Shown: positions 43,017-53,391, numbered from the stretch's first letter. The stretch: DNA of 64,000 nucleotides from Bdellovibrio sp. (GCA_016187935.1 JACPIU010000008.1:228086-292085); one strand, 5' to 3'. Notes: generated from the sequence alone by a model not told the origin. Program-made: numbers and translations.

Positions 43017-44786
43017 TTAAAACTTTTGTTGCCTTATTCTAGTTACAACAATTTTATAATTGTCTGGGTTTTCTGGGTGAGATTCCCGCCACCGTTCAAC
43101 TAGTTTTGGGTCATCACTTGTTGGGCGAGGCACTTGTAATTTTAGCCTTACGCGCGAGGGAATTTTTATGGCCTCACCAACAATTATGGCCTCACCTGTT
43201 CGTAATGATGGAAGCAAATCAATTAAGCTGTTCAGATTGTCTGGTGCAGAGGATTTCACAATTGTTTGATCACCTGAATTTGTTAAACGTAACGCAATGA
43301 ATGTTCCCACTTGTGCTAGGATCGTTTCAGAGATTTCAGAAGGGCGTTGTGATATTACTAGGGAACCTAGTCCGAATTTTCGTCCTTCTTTGAATACCTT
43401 TTCGACAGCCAATTTCGAATAACTATTATTATCATTTTTATTTAAATATGAGTGTGCTTCTTCATATGCGAACAGCAAAGGTCTATTCTTTCCTGTGTAA
43501 GTTTCGTGCCGTCCCCAAAACATACTATCATAAACAAATCGAGTGATTAGGCCAACCGTAATATCGAGTACCTCGAATGGAATTCCGCTCAAATCAAGAA
43601 TAGCAAGTTTTTCATTGCTGCCAATCCAGTTCGTAAGTAAGTTATGTAAGTCTTTTGGAGAATTGGCATCTTTATAGTCACCAGGATCAAATAGAAAGTC
43701 ATATCGGGAATCTTTTAGTCGTGAAAGAGTCTTCTTTTCATATGCATAATAGTCACCATGCTGAGATTTGTAAGGTGGCTGATTGGTAGCGGTAGATAGA
43801 TGCGATTTGAATTTTGCACCTATTAATTTTTCGCAATCACCCTCATTTTCTATTTCAGCAGTCTCTCTTGTTTGTTCGTCTTTTTTTGTAGTTGTAAAAC
43901 TTGCATTTAGCCACCAATTCATTTCGTGCCATAACTTTCTTGCGCTAAAGGGAATCGGTGAATCTGCCGTCACAAAGTCAGGATTGACTGCTCCTGACTT
44001 CAGGTTACAATTCTCTTTTTTAAGACGAGTCACCAATTCACGAAAAAGCCTATAGTCTGGTTTTTGATCATCCTTCGGTGTCGCACCGACGAGAAAGTAT
44101 GCCAGCTCATCAAAGTTCATCAACCAAAAAGGGATAAATAAGGGATTATTAGAATCATTTATTTTAAAGACTTTTGCTGCCGGAAAAGCACTTGGATATT
44201 CACCATGCGGATCAACCAGTAAAACTCTTGAGCCCTTATAGTCGTCTAGAATTGACTTCAATATACATACTGTCGTATTCGATTTTCCACTACCAGTCGA
44301 ACCCAAGATTGCACAATGTCTTAGCACAAGCTTATGTAGGTCTGCATGTACGCTTAAATTATCCGACGAAGAATGTTTTCCTAATTCAATCGAGCCGGCA
44401 TCTTTCTTTCCATAAATATCAAAAAGGTCTTTCTCAATCACAATATGAACTTCATCATTAATTGTGGGATAAGTCCCGATACCTTTTTCGAAGACATCAT
44501 CACCAATCTTCTCCCCAACGAGTTGAATGGTTAAGAATCGTGACCCAAAATTGTATTTTAATAATTTTTCATCTGTTTTACTTGGCGAATTGCTCACAGA
44601 AGACACAATCCCATAAATTGTGATATTGCCAATAGGAATTTTTACAAAAGTTCCTATCTGACCTATCTTATAAAGACGGCCATTAATAATTGGGGCGGCA
44701 GAGGGAATATCATTTGAGACTTCAACTTCTACAGTGCCAGAATCAACCCGAATCACATGTCCTAAATATGTAATTTCATTTTTCAT
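43017..44786 (-). CDS. HerA/DUF87-family ATPase of a SIR2-HerA anti-phage system
   Basis: The 589-aa protein begins with a HAS-barrel-like domain (residues 1-130). Walker A is GSTGSGKSN (162-170). A later segment, PLLFAYEEAHSYLN, is the Walker B. SLVISQRPSEISETILAQVGTFIALRLTNSGDQTIV and a C-terminal helical part complete the FtsK/HerA-like motor. It is coupled to the SIR2 gene by ATGA. In characterised SIR2-HerA systems the two proteins form a complex that depletes NAD+ on infection, aborting phage growth. Confidence 0.9.
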   Translation of the reverse strand: MKNEITYLGHVIRVDSGTVEVEVSNDIPSAAPIINGRLYKIGQIGTFVKIPIGNITIYGIVSSVSNSPSKTDEKLLKYNFGSRFLTIQLVGEKIGDDVFEKGIGTYPTINDEVHIVIEKDLFDIYGKKDAGSIELGKHSSSDNLSVHADLHKLVLRHCAILGSTGSGKSNTTVCILKSILDDYKGSRVLLVDPHGEYPSAFPAAKVFKINDSNNPLFIPFWLMNFDELAYFLVGATPKDDQKPDYRLFRELVTRLKKENCNLKSGAVNPDFVTADSPIPFSARKLWHEMNWWLNASFTTTKKDEQTRETAEIENEGDCEKLIGAKFKSHLSTATNQPPYKSQHGDYYAYEKKTLSRLKDSRYDFLFDPGDYKDANSPKDLHNLLTNWIGSNEKLAILDLSGIPFEVLDITVGLITRFVYDSMFWGRHETYTGKNRPLLFAYEEAHSYLNKNDNNSYSKLAVEKVFKEGRKFGLGSLVISQRPSEISETILAQVGTFIALRLTNSGDQTIVKSSAPDNLNSLIDLLPSLRTGEAIIVGEAIKIPSRVRLKLQVPRPTSDDPKLVERWRESHPENPDNYKIVVTRIRQQKF

Positions 44787-45976
44787 TTCACTATCGTTTC
44801 TATTGCTTCTTTTTTACCGGAATTTGTGATTAAAAAATTAACAAGTTCATTAAAATCGCCGAGCTTAAATTTATTTTTGGACTCATCCCAATATGATTCT
44901 GATTGTTCGCTCGGCTTAAGGTCACTGGCAACATACTCCCATTCGACAAGGTTGCCATTTATTATGGCCTTGGTCGGTCCAAAGACATTCAGATTCATAT
45001 ATGATGAAGTATATTTATGTAGGTTCACGACCTCAGAATCTTGAAAGAAAAAGACTAGTCCAGTTAGACGGTTGTTTTGCCTTAAACAATTAAAAATGAT
45101 TTCGTTAATGTGCTGATCAGAAAACGAATATCCGGTAAAAATAAATAATAGTTCACCATTCAAAAGATAATTTTTAAGTCTGTCAAAATAAGCAATAAAT
45201 GGCTGCTTTTTTGATGAATCATATTTTTCTTTGGAGGGATAAATTACTAATTCATCTTTTTTATCTTTAATATTCTCAATTTTTCCAATTCTGACAATTT
45301 TTTGTGATTTTGTTTTTGGGTCTTCTTTCCAGAACCAACTCAATGATCCATGTATTTTCCAAAGCCTAATCCAGCTTTGCGTCAGGTCATTTTTCGCTAC
45401 AAATTGGTCAATACTTTCTTGCAAAAAAAATGGTTCATAAGAGCCGATGAATCCGTCAAAATATGGAATTTGACTGGCCTCCAAAGATTTTTCAATTATG
45501 AGATCATAGTTAGACGTAAAAATTTCTTTCGAAAAATCGCGGCTTAATAAACTTAGCCACGCAAAAAACTTTTTCGTGCTATCTAGATTAGCTACGGCTT
45601 CTTTTTCGACAATAATATCGTATATTGTAGTACAAATTGCAGTATCCAGTAATTTTGCAGCTTCTCCATTGATCCCTTCATAAGTCTTAGTCTTTTTTTC
45701 GCACGTAATATCTCTTATCCTTCGAACATGGTTAAGAATGTCTTCAATGTTTACTTTCCTATCTGTAATTGTTGTGCCAAGCTCGGTTTCTGCTTTCTGG
45801 AAATCAGCTAAAAAGTCAGCTTTAAACTTTCCCTTAATTGCCGTGGTAAGTTGTTCGATATTTGGAATTCCCAAAGCACAGGATGTCCCAGCTCCAAAGA
45901 AGAATCCTATGTTTTTTGAGTATGATAAATGCGTTTTAAGTTCTCTAATTTCTCTCACCAAATTAATCTTATTCAT
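44783..45976 (-). CDS. SIR2-like NADase of a SIR2-HerA anti-phage system
   Basis: The 397-aa protein has a Sir2-type NAD-binding motif (GFFFGAGTSCALGIPN, residues 24-39), Asn156 and Asp158 in FTSNYDLII, and catalytic His209 in WKIHGSLSWFW. There is no zinc-finger Cys set, as expected for SIR2-like NADases rather than deacetylases. The gene directly precedes HerA with overlapping ATGA. A weak AAGGTAA precedes the ATG. This is the first gene of the operon. Confidence 0.9.
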   Translation of the reverse strand: MNKINLVREIRELKTHLSYSKNIGFFFGAGTSCALGIPNIEQLTTAIKGKFKADFLADFQKAETELGTTITDRKVNIEDILNHVRRIRDITCEKKTKTYEGINGEAAKLLDTAICTTIYDIIVEKEAVANLDSTKKFFAWLSLLSRDFSKEIFTSNYDLIIEKSLEASQIPYFDGFIGSYEPFFLQESIDQFVAKNDLTQSWIRLWKIHGSLSWFWKEDPKTKSQKIVRIGKIENIKDKKDELVIYPSKEKYDSSKKQPFIAYFDRLKNYLLNGELLFIFTGYSFSDQHINEIIFNCLRQNNRLTGLVFFFQDSEVVNLHKYTSSYMNLNVFGPTKAIINGNLVEWEYVASDLKPSEQSESYWDESKNKFKLGDFNELVNFLITNSGKKEAIETIVK

Positions 45977-46046
45977 GCAATTACCTTTTTATTATTTTAT
46001 CTTTTGCGGGAGATTGAGCAAGCAATACAACCTTTTCCAAATATAT

Positions 46047-46370
46047 TCAGCTTAAACACGGCCAATTAACATCATCGCTATCAAATCCAAACGGGTCTTC
46101 CGAAACAAATTTCTCCATCCCCGGAGAATACCATCGCGCCCAAGCATAGCAGCAACCAGTCTCTATTTCCCACTCACGCGAAGTTCCTTATAATTTCTTT
46201 TCCCATTATTGTTCTGGTTTTGCTGATTTTGATTACTTTGATTATTTGTGTATGAATTTGTTATTTGTTTCGTAACATTTTTGCTTGGATTTGGGCCGGC
46301 ATACTCTGGCGGTGCAAAGCCGAATGGGTCATCAACCCCAGGGCCTTGGTAAGAAAATGTAGTTTTTATT
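46047..46370 (-). pseudogene. Decayed Rhs C-terminal core fragment
   Basis: Read on the minus strand, 46187-46047 encodes SREWEIETGCCYAWARWYSPGMEKFVSEDPFGFDSD, clearly related to the REWEQETGCYYYRARWYCPEMEKF core of the Rhs gene at 46699, ending in TGA. The upstream part (about 46370-46160, other frame) includes GPGVDDP, matching GPGIDDP in the Rhs gene, then an Asn/Gln-rich stretch. A frameshift, in-frame stop and deletion separate the pieces. This is typical of an abandoned Rhs tip. Confidence 0.8.
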
Positions 46371-46405
46371 AGTTGTTTGAAGATTACACCTCCGCAATCT
46401 TTTAG

Positions 46406-46696
46406 CTAGCTGTCGTTATTATTTGACCTAACAATATAGTCTTCTTCATTGGTAAGAGACTGAGAGTTACGTCTTCGGCCGTCTCTTAGAAGCGCCCAAG
46501 CCAAAAATGAAAGAATAAAGAGTAAAGACCAAAGGATATCTCCCTTAGTTTCAAAAATATTATCTTTCATTCGTATATCAAAAAAAACCATCTCTCCACA
46601 AAACATTGCAAAAAGAAAAAGTATTATCCGAATCAAATCTTTCATTTTTATTTGATTTTTACTTTTATCAATGTGTTTTTTGGGAGGAATTACCAT
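46406..46696 (-). CDS. Small membrane protein directly behind the Rhs gene, candidate immunity protein
   Basis: The 96-aa product has two hydrophobic helices (DLIRIILFLFAMFCGEMVFF and ILWSLLFILSFLAWALLRD) and a polar tail. Its ATG lies 2 nt after the Rhs stop. The position right behind an Rhs C-terminal tip is where immunity genes normally lie. The membrane location would suit a tip acting on the membrane. This assignment rests on position and topology only. Confidence 0.55.
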   Translation of the reverse strand: MVIPPKKHIDKSKNQIKMKDLIRIILFLFAMFCGEMVFFDIRMKDNIFETKGDILWSLLFILSFLAWALLRDGRRRNSQSLTNEEDYIVRSNNNDS

Positions 46697-46698
46697 GA

Positions 46699-49600
46699 TT
46701 ATGGTCCTGGAGCTGATATTAACAACGCGCAAGCTACTCGTTCCGTTGCTAACATTGCCAAATTTGCGGTACTAGCAAGTAGGAATGCGCGATTAATCTG
46801 TACAATTGATGCATTCAAGCTTGCGATTTGAGACTGTGTATTATCAGTTGCAGAACATTGATTTTTACTTTTATTTTGAAGCAACGCTATTTGGCGATTT
46901 AATTCATCAATTCCTCTATTCCTTGTAGCTGTAAGGTCACCTTGATCTGCCTGATACGCAACTTGAGCTGCTCTTAAGCATGCAGCGGCAAGTACTGGCC
47001 CCCTGCCACTTGGATCGTTTTTATTTATAGGAGAAGAGGATACGTAGGCATAAAGATTTTTATCACCACCACCAAATCCAAGCGGATCTTCCGAAATAAA
47101 CTTTTCCATCTCCGGACAATACCACCGTGCTCGATAATAATAGCAACCAGTCTCTTGCTCCCATTCCCGTGAGGTGTAGACATAAGGATTTTCCACAAAT
47201 TGGTTCGAGGAATTCGTGTCATCTTTTTCGAGTTTAGTCACACCGTATACGGAATAACTGTAGCGCTGTTTTAATTCTGCATTGAAATCTGTGATGTCCT
47301 TAATCGAGCCAAGATGATCTTTGGTGTAGATGAACACTTCATTCTCTTCAAATCGCCCATTTCCATTCACATCCCGAAGCATGGCGATTGGGTCATCAAT
47401 GCCAGGGCCATGAAGATACACAGCAATGATATGATTTTGTCCATCAAGCTCAAAAAAGATATCTTCATTATCATAGATGAATCTACGGGTATAAGAATTT
47501 TGTCCGTGGATAAAATCAGTGACTTGTTTTTCGATTCTTTTTCCTTGTCCATCGTATTTGTTGGTGATTAAAAGTTTTGGGTTTTGATTTTGTTCTTTGA
47601 TATAAACCGAAACAAGTTCCGACTCAACTGACCAAGTGTATTCGTAAATGTCGCCTGTTCTTTTGTCCGTTCTGGTCGAGAGGCGGCCGTTAGTATCCCA
47701 TGTATAGATAAATTTTGGGTCTTCCATCGTTTGATTTAAAGAATTTGTAGAATATCCTAGTCCTGTTCGATTACCTAGCAGATCAAGGTTGAAATTGCCT
47801 TCATTGGAAGTATTAATCAGGCGGTAGAGCGAATCATATTGAAATCCAAAATTCAATACGCCTGGTTCGCTCGTATATCCACCGATTGTTTCCGTTTTAC
47901 TAATGATATTGCCGATTGGAGAAAATGCGTATTCAAATCCCGAAAGCATCTTTGCATCAGGGAGAATGTGCTCAAGGTTTTGAAGACGGGATAGTGAATC
48001 GAAATTGTAATTGGTTCTTATACCATTGGGGAGTGTATCCTCAACTGGTCGTTTAAGGGCGTCTCTGGTTCGTGACCAGCTCAAATTTCTGCCAAAAATA
48101 TTGGCCTGTATTTCATCCAAAAGTCCCTGCTTATCATAAAAATATTCTATATCCACATCTGTCAGATAGCGCAGGTGATCGCGTAGTCCTCTATTATTGT
48201 ACGAATAGCGAATAGGGAAACTCAAATTTGTTTGCTTTGAAGAAACTAAACGCTGAAAATTATCGTACACTAAAACATTTTCTGAATCATTGTCAGTGAC
48301 ATGAGTTAAAAGTCCGTCGCCATCATATTCCATCGCAACTTGATTATCTGTGGTTGTCTTGAGAGTCAGGTGGCCCATTAAATCGTAGGCAAACAAAATT
48401 TCAGAATTATCTTTTTGCACTTTCCGAGTGAGACGATTTTCGGAATCATAAAAAAATTGTTCTTGCTGATTTTGTGGATTGGTTATCTTTGAGAGCAGCT
48501 TATTAGGATTATATTCAAAGGCCGTTGTATTGTTATTGGCGTCTGTGACTGTTGCAATTTTTCCATCACTTGTGTAGGTAAAACGAGTGACACCTTGAAG
48601 AGCATCGGTCGATTTCAAAACTCGGCCCATTAAATCAAACTCAAAATGCGACTCGCGGCCTTGGGCATCCGTGATCTTCACTATATTTCCTGCGGCATCA
48701 CGTTCGAATTCCGTTCGGTTTCCTTGGGCATCAACGATAGCATTCATGTTTTTACTGGCATCAACTTCAAAGCTGGTGGAATTATTTAAAGCATCCGTCG
48801 CAGAAGATAAAATTCCTAGACTGCCATATCCAAAGGCTGTTTGGTTGCCATCTTCATCAACCACCCCTTGTACAAGTCCAAGGGGGTTATAGCTTAGGTC
48901 TTTGTGGTTCCCATCGCTATCCGTGATTTTACTTTTCTTTCCAAAAACTGGTTCGTATTCAAGAGCCGTTGTCCCGTTCTGATCTTTCATCTCGGAGACT
49001 CTTCCTTTGGCATCGTAGGCATTTTCATAAATTCTATTTTCCGCCGTTGCCCTCTTTGTGATAAGCCCCGACAGATTGCGATCGAGTTTCACTTTACCGC
49101 CAAGGCAATTTTCTCTTTCTTTTAAAAAGCCACTATTGTCCACGAGGAGTTTTGAATTGCAACTTCCACCAATACTTTCTACTTCGGCCTTTAGGTCATC
49201 GGGTTTAACAATGGGTGAATTGCCTTTTACATCTTTATTATCTAAGTCAATAATCCCCACTAGCATGGCCGGTAAAATACTGCGCTCGCGACCACCTGAA
49301 TGCGTTTCACTGACTATTCTTCCTTGGCGATAGCCAAAGAGAGTTTCCTCTCCTGACTCCTTGGTTTCACTTGTTAAAAGTCCATCACTACTATATTCAA
49401 AAGATTTTTCTGTACCATCGGGATTGGTTATCTTGGTCAGGTGTCCGTTTTCGTCTATTTCAAAACTGGTGACGCGTCCTGCCGGGTCTTCAATTTCAGA
49501 TAAGTACCCACGACCATCGTAGCGTAGAATAAAAAAATCATTAGTAGCGATTGAGAAGCGTACAAGTCTATTTCCATCATCATAAAAATATAGCTGATTT

Positions 49601-52600
49601 TGCTGGTTGGTTTTTATCAGTGCGGTCATCAAACCTTTCTCATTATAAAGAATCTTGTCACCACCGATCAGTCTGCGCTCAAAGCTTCCATCTGATAGTC
49701 TCACTAACTTTGAAAATTCGCCTTTGGGTGAAAGATATTCTTCCTCTTCTGCTTGGATGCTTTTTTGTCTTGATTTATCCATGACCAGCGTTGCCATTTT
49801 CAAACTACTTCCATCAAAAAGAATCAGACCCACTTCAGGCGAATAGGTCATGGCCTTAATTTTAGCACTAAACGCTTTATTTTGTTCGTCTAGTTTTTTG
49901 AGCGTGTTTCCACTTGTATCAATTTCCACCAAGGGCCCACGGTGATCTGGGCCTTTCCAAAGCAGCACGCGGCCGGTTTCTTCCAAAATAAAATAGCGTT
50001 TTAAAATTGGGTCAAAGGCCACGCTCTGCGGGCGTCCGATCTGCGCTCCCTCGCTTTTACTCTTTTTGCTCCCATTTAACAGATCGCGGGTCAATTTCGC
50101 CTGGGGATAAAGTTGAACAATGCGGTCGTTTAATTTATCCACCACGATGGGATTGTCATAAAAATCAAAAAATACTTGAGAAGGACGCTTAAAGATCGCC
50201 TCCACATATCCCGTCTCTTTGCCCGAATAGGTTTCAAGTTTTCCTCGTGGATTGATGAATTTTACCTTATCCGAAGTCGTTGTGAAGAAAACGCTAAAGA
50301 GTTTATCTTCCGCCACGCTGGTAGGCCTACCAATTCCTGCACTAGTCGCTTCGGTTAATTCCGCGCTTTCAGCAATTGAGCCGTTGCCTGCAATCGTTGT
50401 GATAATTCCGGCCGGGGATACTTTTCTAATCCGATAGTTTCCACTGTCGGCGATATAAAATCCTCCACGTTCAGCCCCGTAAACGGAAAGTGGGCAATTA
50501 AGTTTTGCATTGATGGCCTGATTTCCATCGCCCGCAAACCCTCGCTCGCCTGTTCCTGCAATGACTTCTAGGTGTCCGCTCAGATCAATCCGGTAAATCC
50601 GATTGTTTTTGCAATCTGCACCGTAGATAAAACCAGAGCGATACGACAGACTCACTATTTCGGGTGAAGAAGTTAATTTCTTGCTAAAATTTACGCTCTT
50701 AAGTCCCACATCAAGGCCCCCCTGTGGATGAGGACCAAGCGGGGTAAACACCTGGGCATTTCCGCGTCCGTCACTCCATAAGACGGTTCCTTCGGGATCA
50801 ATTATTAACCGTTCAATTCCAGAGAGTGTCCAGCCAACTCCGATTGGAGACTTCCTTTCGTTTTGAATTATGGTTCTGCCCCTGCCCTTCATGCGCAACT
50901 TAACTGGAACTCTGGCCAAAACACCAAGCCTTGTCCCAGCGGGCGCTCCAAAGTAAGTGGCGGTGGCATATTCAGATTCATCATAACGTGTGGCGGTTTC
51001 AATCTCGTAGGAGTACGAGCCGGATTCTAAGAATTTTCCTTCGGCATTTTTGGCCGAAAAGAGCGCCCTTTGCAACGACGGAGAGACAATTGCCGTTCCC
51101 TCAAAGCTGCCGGTAATAGTTGCCGCGCTAAAAGTTATTTTGGCCTCCACTCCATCGGCCGGTTCTGGTGCAAAATTATTCGTCTGTGCTGACACAAATC
51201 CGGTTGGAACTGCACTGGTACTGTTATAGGAAAGTCTCAAACTGTAATCATTTCCAAAACGTTTAACCGACGGCAGATCGTGATCGGTCGCCAGACTTCC
51301 CGTTTCAAGATTAATCCGAGAGGCATACGATGTACCACACTTTCCATCTCCCTCGGGACAACATGTCCCTTCAGGACAGCCAGGTGGTGGAGGCGGCGGC
51401 GGAGGAGTGTCACAACCTACGCACTCAGTGGTTTCCACAATAGGAGGCTTGCAAATTGCATCGACTGGCCCGCCCTTCGGGCGACACACGGTCGGCTGAT
51501 TGGTATCGGCAACACTAAATGCTTTTGGACTCCAACTGATCGCCCCTTGCATTTTCTTATCAGGGACAACCACGGCATTAAGGCCTGAATCCACCCAGCG
51601 GCCTAGTGCTGGATCAACTACGCCAACCACGAGTTCAGTTCCATGAGCAAAGCCTAAAATATTTTCTATACGAAATTCAACAGGGACGGAAAACTCTGCG
51701 CCGTAAGGTTCCGGCGCAAAAGCATAGGTAAACATGGAAAGCTCTGGTAAACGCGTGGGCAATCCATCTACGTTTTGATAATTGGTAATTGAGACGTCAA
51801 GAGTTCCAGAACTTGCTCCCGCAGGAATCGTGACCGAGGCCGAACCATCAAGATTGCTCGCCGTGCCTCCGACACCTGCATCTATTTGAGTCACTTGGAT
51901 GTCAGCAGGAGTTATGGCAACTTGGCCAATATCAAAATCGCGACCTTGGGCCACAATCTCGACACTACGAAGGGCCTGGGTAAATCCCGTTTTGCCCATT
52001 TGCAAAACAAAGTCACCCGTGGTTGAAAAAGGAAGGCGAAAGCGTCCTTCGGCGTCAGTCGTAACATTTAGTTTTTTATATCCAATAGGGCCTACGCTAA
52101 CGCCGACATTCACGCCTTCTATCGGGGCATCATTCGGCTCCGTCACTGTCCCAGTGATAAAACCCTCTGCAATTTCGCCGGTGTCCACGGTAAGCTGTGA
52201 TGTTGCGACTTTTAAATTTCCGGCAAGGTCACGAATCCTCCCTTCAATATTATGAATTCCATTTACCAGGGGAAAACTTGTCGTAAACTGCAAAGTCGCG
52301 TGATCAGCATCTATCGCGGCCCTACTTGTCACGTCTTCACCATCAACTTTTAAATTGAAACTTGAGAGATTTAATCCAGTCTCGGCATCGTGATAGCTAA
52401 CTGTGATCGTGGGCAATGTGGTAATAATTTCTGCCCCATCTTCAGGACTAATCGCCATTGTGGGTGCTTGTCCATCGCTTTGAACGATAAGGTCAAAAAA
52501 GACGATGCCTGTTTTTCCTCGGTCATCCGTCACGGTAAGTTTCACATGGTAGGTTTTCGCAACTAAAAAAAGATGCGAAACATTCATTCCCGTCCCCGTC

Positions 52601-53391
52601 GAACCATCATCAAAGTCCCAGCTCCCCCCCACAATTTGTGAGTCAGGGTCCGAACTTCCCGCTGCCGAGAAATTGACCGTAAGTGGAGCAAAGCCAGCTT
52701 GTGGTTGGGCCGTGATGACGGCGACAGGTGGGTGGTTAAACGCCACATGAAGAGTTGTGGCGATCTCTTGAAGCGTTAAGCGAGAACTGGCAATTTTATG
52801 ATTCAGAGATTGGATTAAGTTGGTAAGCGTTGCTATTCGCTGTTCATAAAAAGCGCGCAAAGTCGGGTCAGTCGTATGCGTGAGAATTGCTTGATACTCG
52901 GTAATTTTAGTTTCACTCTCACTAATGGTTTTTTTGTAGGCATCCACCTGGGCGCCGTTTTCAAGTACCGCTCGTGCTGTAAAAACAGGGTCGCCAGCTA
53001 CGAGAGGTGGCGTTTCCATATGATAGCTATTGCCAACTTTGTTTATCCGAATTTCCTGAGTATCGTCTGGAAATGTCCCCGTCGGAACAATCCTAAAATC
53101 GGGATTCGTGGGCCTGGTTTTTATTAACAAAGTGAATTTTGCTTTTTCTAAGTCGATATATGTGAGGTTTGGGCGTTCAGGCAAAACTTCCAAAAACTTT
53201 GTGCTTGGGTCAAAACGACTCGCGATTTGCCGAAGCATTTCCTGGTCAACCGATGTGGTGAGAACTGTATTGGCCCTATTTACAAAGTCTTCAAAAGCAT
53301 TATCACCAGTGACCGCAAGGTTATGAAACGCCTGCGCCTTCGGCACAAGGATAAAAAGGACAAGAAGAATTTTAAACGTGTAGGCCTTCAT
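46699..53391 (-). CDS. Giant secreted Rhs/YD-repeat protein with PKD, Ig-like and NHL-type domains
   Basis: This 2,230-aa protein has a signal peptide (MKAYTFKILLVLFILVPKAQAF), a helical module (about residues 145-220) and a PKD domain (about 222-305, SSDPDSQIVGGSWDFDDGST). An Ig-like segment and a carboxypeptidase-regulatory-like domain (ITGTVTEPNDAPIEGVNVGVSVG) follow. Then come NHL-like repeats (GTGERGFAGDGNQAINAKL), about 25 YD repeats and the Rhs core (DHLGSIKDITDF to SEDPLGFGGGDKNLYAYVSSSPINKNDPSG). The last ~100 residues form a distinct helical tip with a hydrophobic stretch (FLLASTANLAMLATERVACALLI). Such proteins deliver tip toxins or serve in adhesion. Confidence 0.93.
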   Translation of the reverse strand: MKAYTFKILLVLFILVPKAQAFHNLAVTGDNAFEDFVNRANTVLTTSVDQEMLRQIASRFDPSTKFLEVLPERPNLTYIDLEKAKFTLLIKTRPTNPDFRIVPTGTFPDDTQEIRINKVGNSYHMETPPLVAGDPVFTARAVLENGAQVDAYKKTISESETKITEYQAILTHTTDPTLRAFYEQRIATLTNLIQSLNHKIASSRLTLQEIATTLHVAFNHPPVAVITAQPQAGFAPLTVNFSAAGSSDPDSQIVGGSWDFDDGSTGTGMNVSHLFLVAKTYHVKLTVTDDRGKTGIVFFDLIVQSDGQAPTMAISPEDGAEIITTLPTITVSYHDAETGLNLSSFNLKVDGEDVTSRAAIDADHATLQFTTSFPLVNGIHNIEGRIRDLAGNLKVATSQLTVDTGEIAEGFITGTVTEPNDAPIEGVNVGVSVGPIGYKKLNVTTDAEGRFRLPFSTTGDFVLQMGKTGFTQALRSVEIVAQGRDFDIGQVAITPADIQVTQIDAGVGGTASNLDGSASVTIPAGASSGTLDVSITNYQNVDGLPTRLPELSMFTYAFAPEPYGAEFSVPVEFRIENILGFAHGTELVVGVVDPALGRWVDSGLNAVVVPDKKMQGAISWSPKAFSVADTNQPTVCRPKGGPVDAICKPPIVETTECVGCDTPPPPPPPPGCPEGTCCPEGDGKCGTSYASRINLETGSLATDHDLPSVKRFGNDYSLRLSYNSTSAVPTGFVSAQTNNFAPEPADGVEAKITFSAATITGSFEGTAIVSPSLQRALFSAKNAEGKFLESGSYSYEIETATRYDESEYATATYFGAPAGTRLGVLARVPVKLRMKGRGRTIIQNERKSPIGVGWTLSGIERLIIDPEGTVLWSDGRGNAQVFTPLGPHPQGGLDVGLKSVNFSKKLTSSPEIVSLSYRSGFIYGADCKNNRIYRIDLSGHLEVIAGTGERGFAGDGNQAINAKLNCPLSVYGAERGGFYIADSGNYRIRKVSPAGIITTIAGNGSIAESAELTEATSAGIGRPTSVAEDKLFSVFFTTTSDKVKFINPRGKLETYSGKETGYVEAIFKRPSQVFFDFYDNPIVVDKLNDRIVQLYPQAKLTRDLLNGSKKSKSEGAQIGRPQSVAFDPILKRYFILEETGRVLLWKGPDHRGPLVEIDTSGNTLKKLDEQNKAFSAKIKAMTYSPEVGLILFDGSSLKMATLVMDKSRQKSIQAEEEEYLSPKGEFSKLVRLSDGSFERRLIGGDKILYNEKGLMTALIKTNQQNQLYFYDDGNRLVRFSIATNDFFILRYDGRGYLSEIEDPAGRVTSFEIDENGHLTKITNPDGTEKSFEYSSDGLLTSETKESGEETLFGYRQGRIVSETHSGGRERSILPAMLVGIIDLDNKDVKGNSPIVKPDDLKAEVESIGGSCNSKLLVDNSGFLKERENCLGGKVKLDRNLSGLITKRATAENRIYENAYDAKGRVSEMKDQNGTTALEYEPVFGKKSKITDSDGNHKDLSYNPLGLVQGVVDEDGNQTAFGYGSLGILSSATDALNNSTSFEVDASKNMNAIVDAQGNRTEFERDAAGNIVKITDAQGRESHFEFDLMGRVLKSTDALQGVTRFTYTSDGKIATVTDANNNTTAFEYNPNKLLSKITNPQNQQEQFFYDSENRLTRKVQKDNSEILFAYDLMGHLTLKTTTDNQVAMEYDGDGLLTHVTDNDSENVLVYDNFQRLVSSKQTNLSFPIRYSYNNRGLRDHLRYLTDVDIEYFYDKQGLLDEIQANIFGRNLSWSRTRDALKRPVEDTLPNGIRTNYNFDSLSRLQNLEHILPDAKMLSGFEYAFSPIGNIISKTETIGGYTSEPGVLNFGFQYDSLYRLINTSNEGNFNLDLLGNRTGLGYSTNSLNQTMEDPKFIYTWDTNGRLSTRTDKRTGDIYEYTWSVESELVSVYIKEQNQNPKLLITNKYDGQGKRIEKQVTDFIHGQNSYTRRFIYDNEDIFFELDGQNHIIAVYLHGPGIDDPIAMLRDVNGNGRFEENEVFIYTKDHLGSIKDITDFNAELKQRYSYSVYGVTKLEKDDTNSSNQFVENPYVYTSREWEQETGCYYYRARWYCPEMEKFISEDPLGFGGGDKNLYAYVSSSPINKNDPSGRGPVLAAACLRAAQVAYQADQGDLTATRNRGIDELNRQIALLQNKSKNQCSATDNTQSQIASLNASIVQINRAFLLASTANLAMLATERVACALLISAPGP

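Noticed and set aside
46699..53391. Many plus-strand open frames inside the Rhs gene
   Set aside because: They are short, lack ribosome sites and lie opposite a single continuous protein with recognisable domains throughout.
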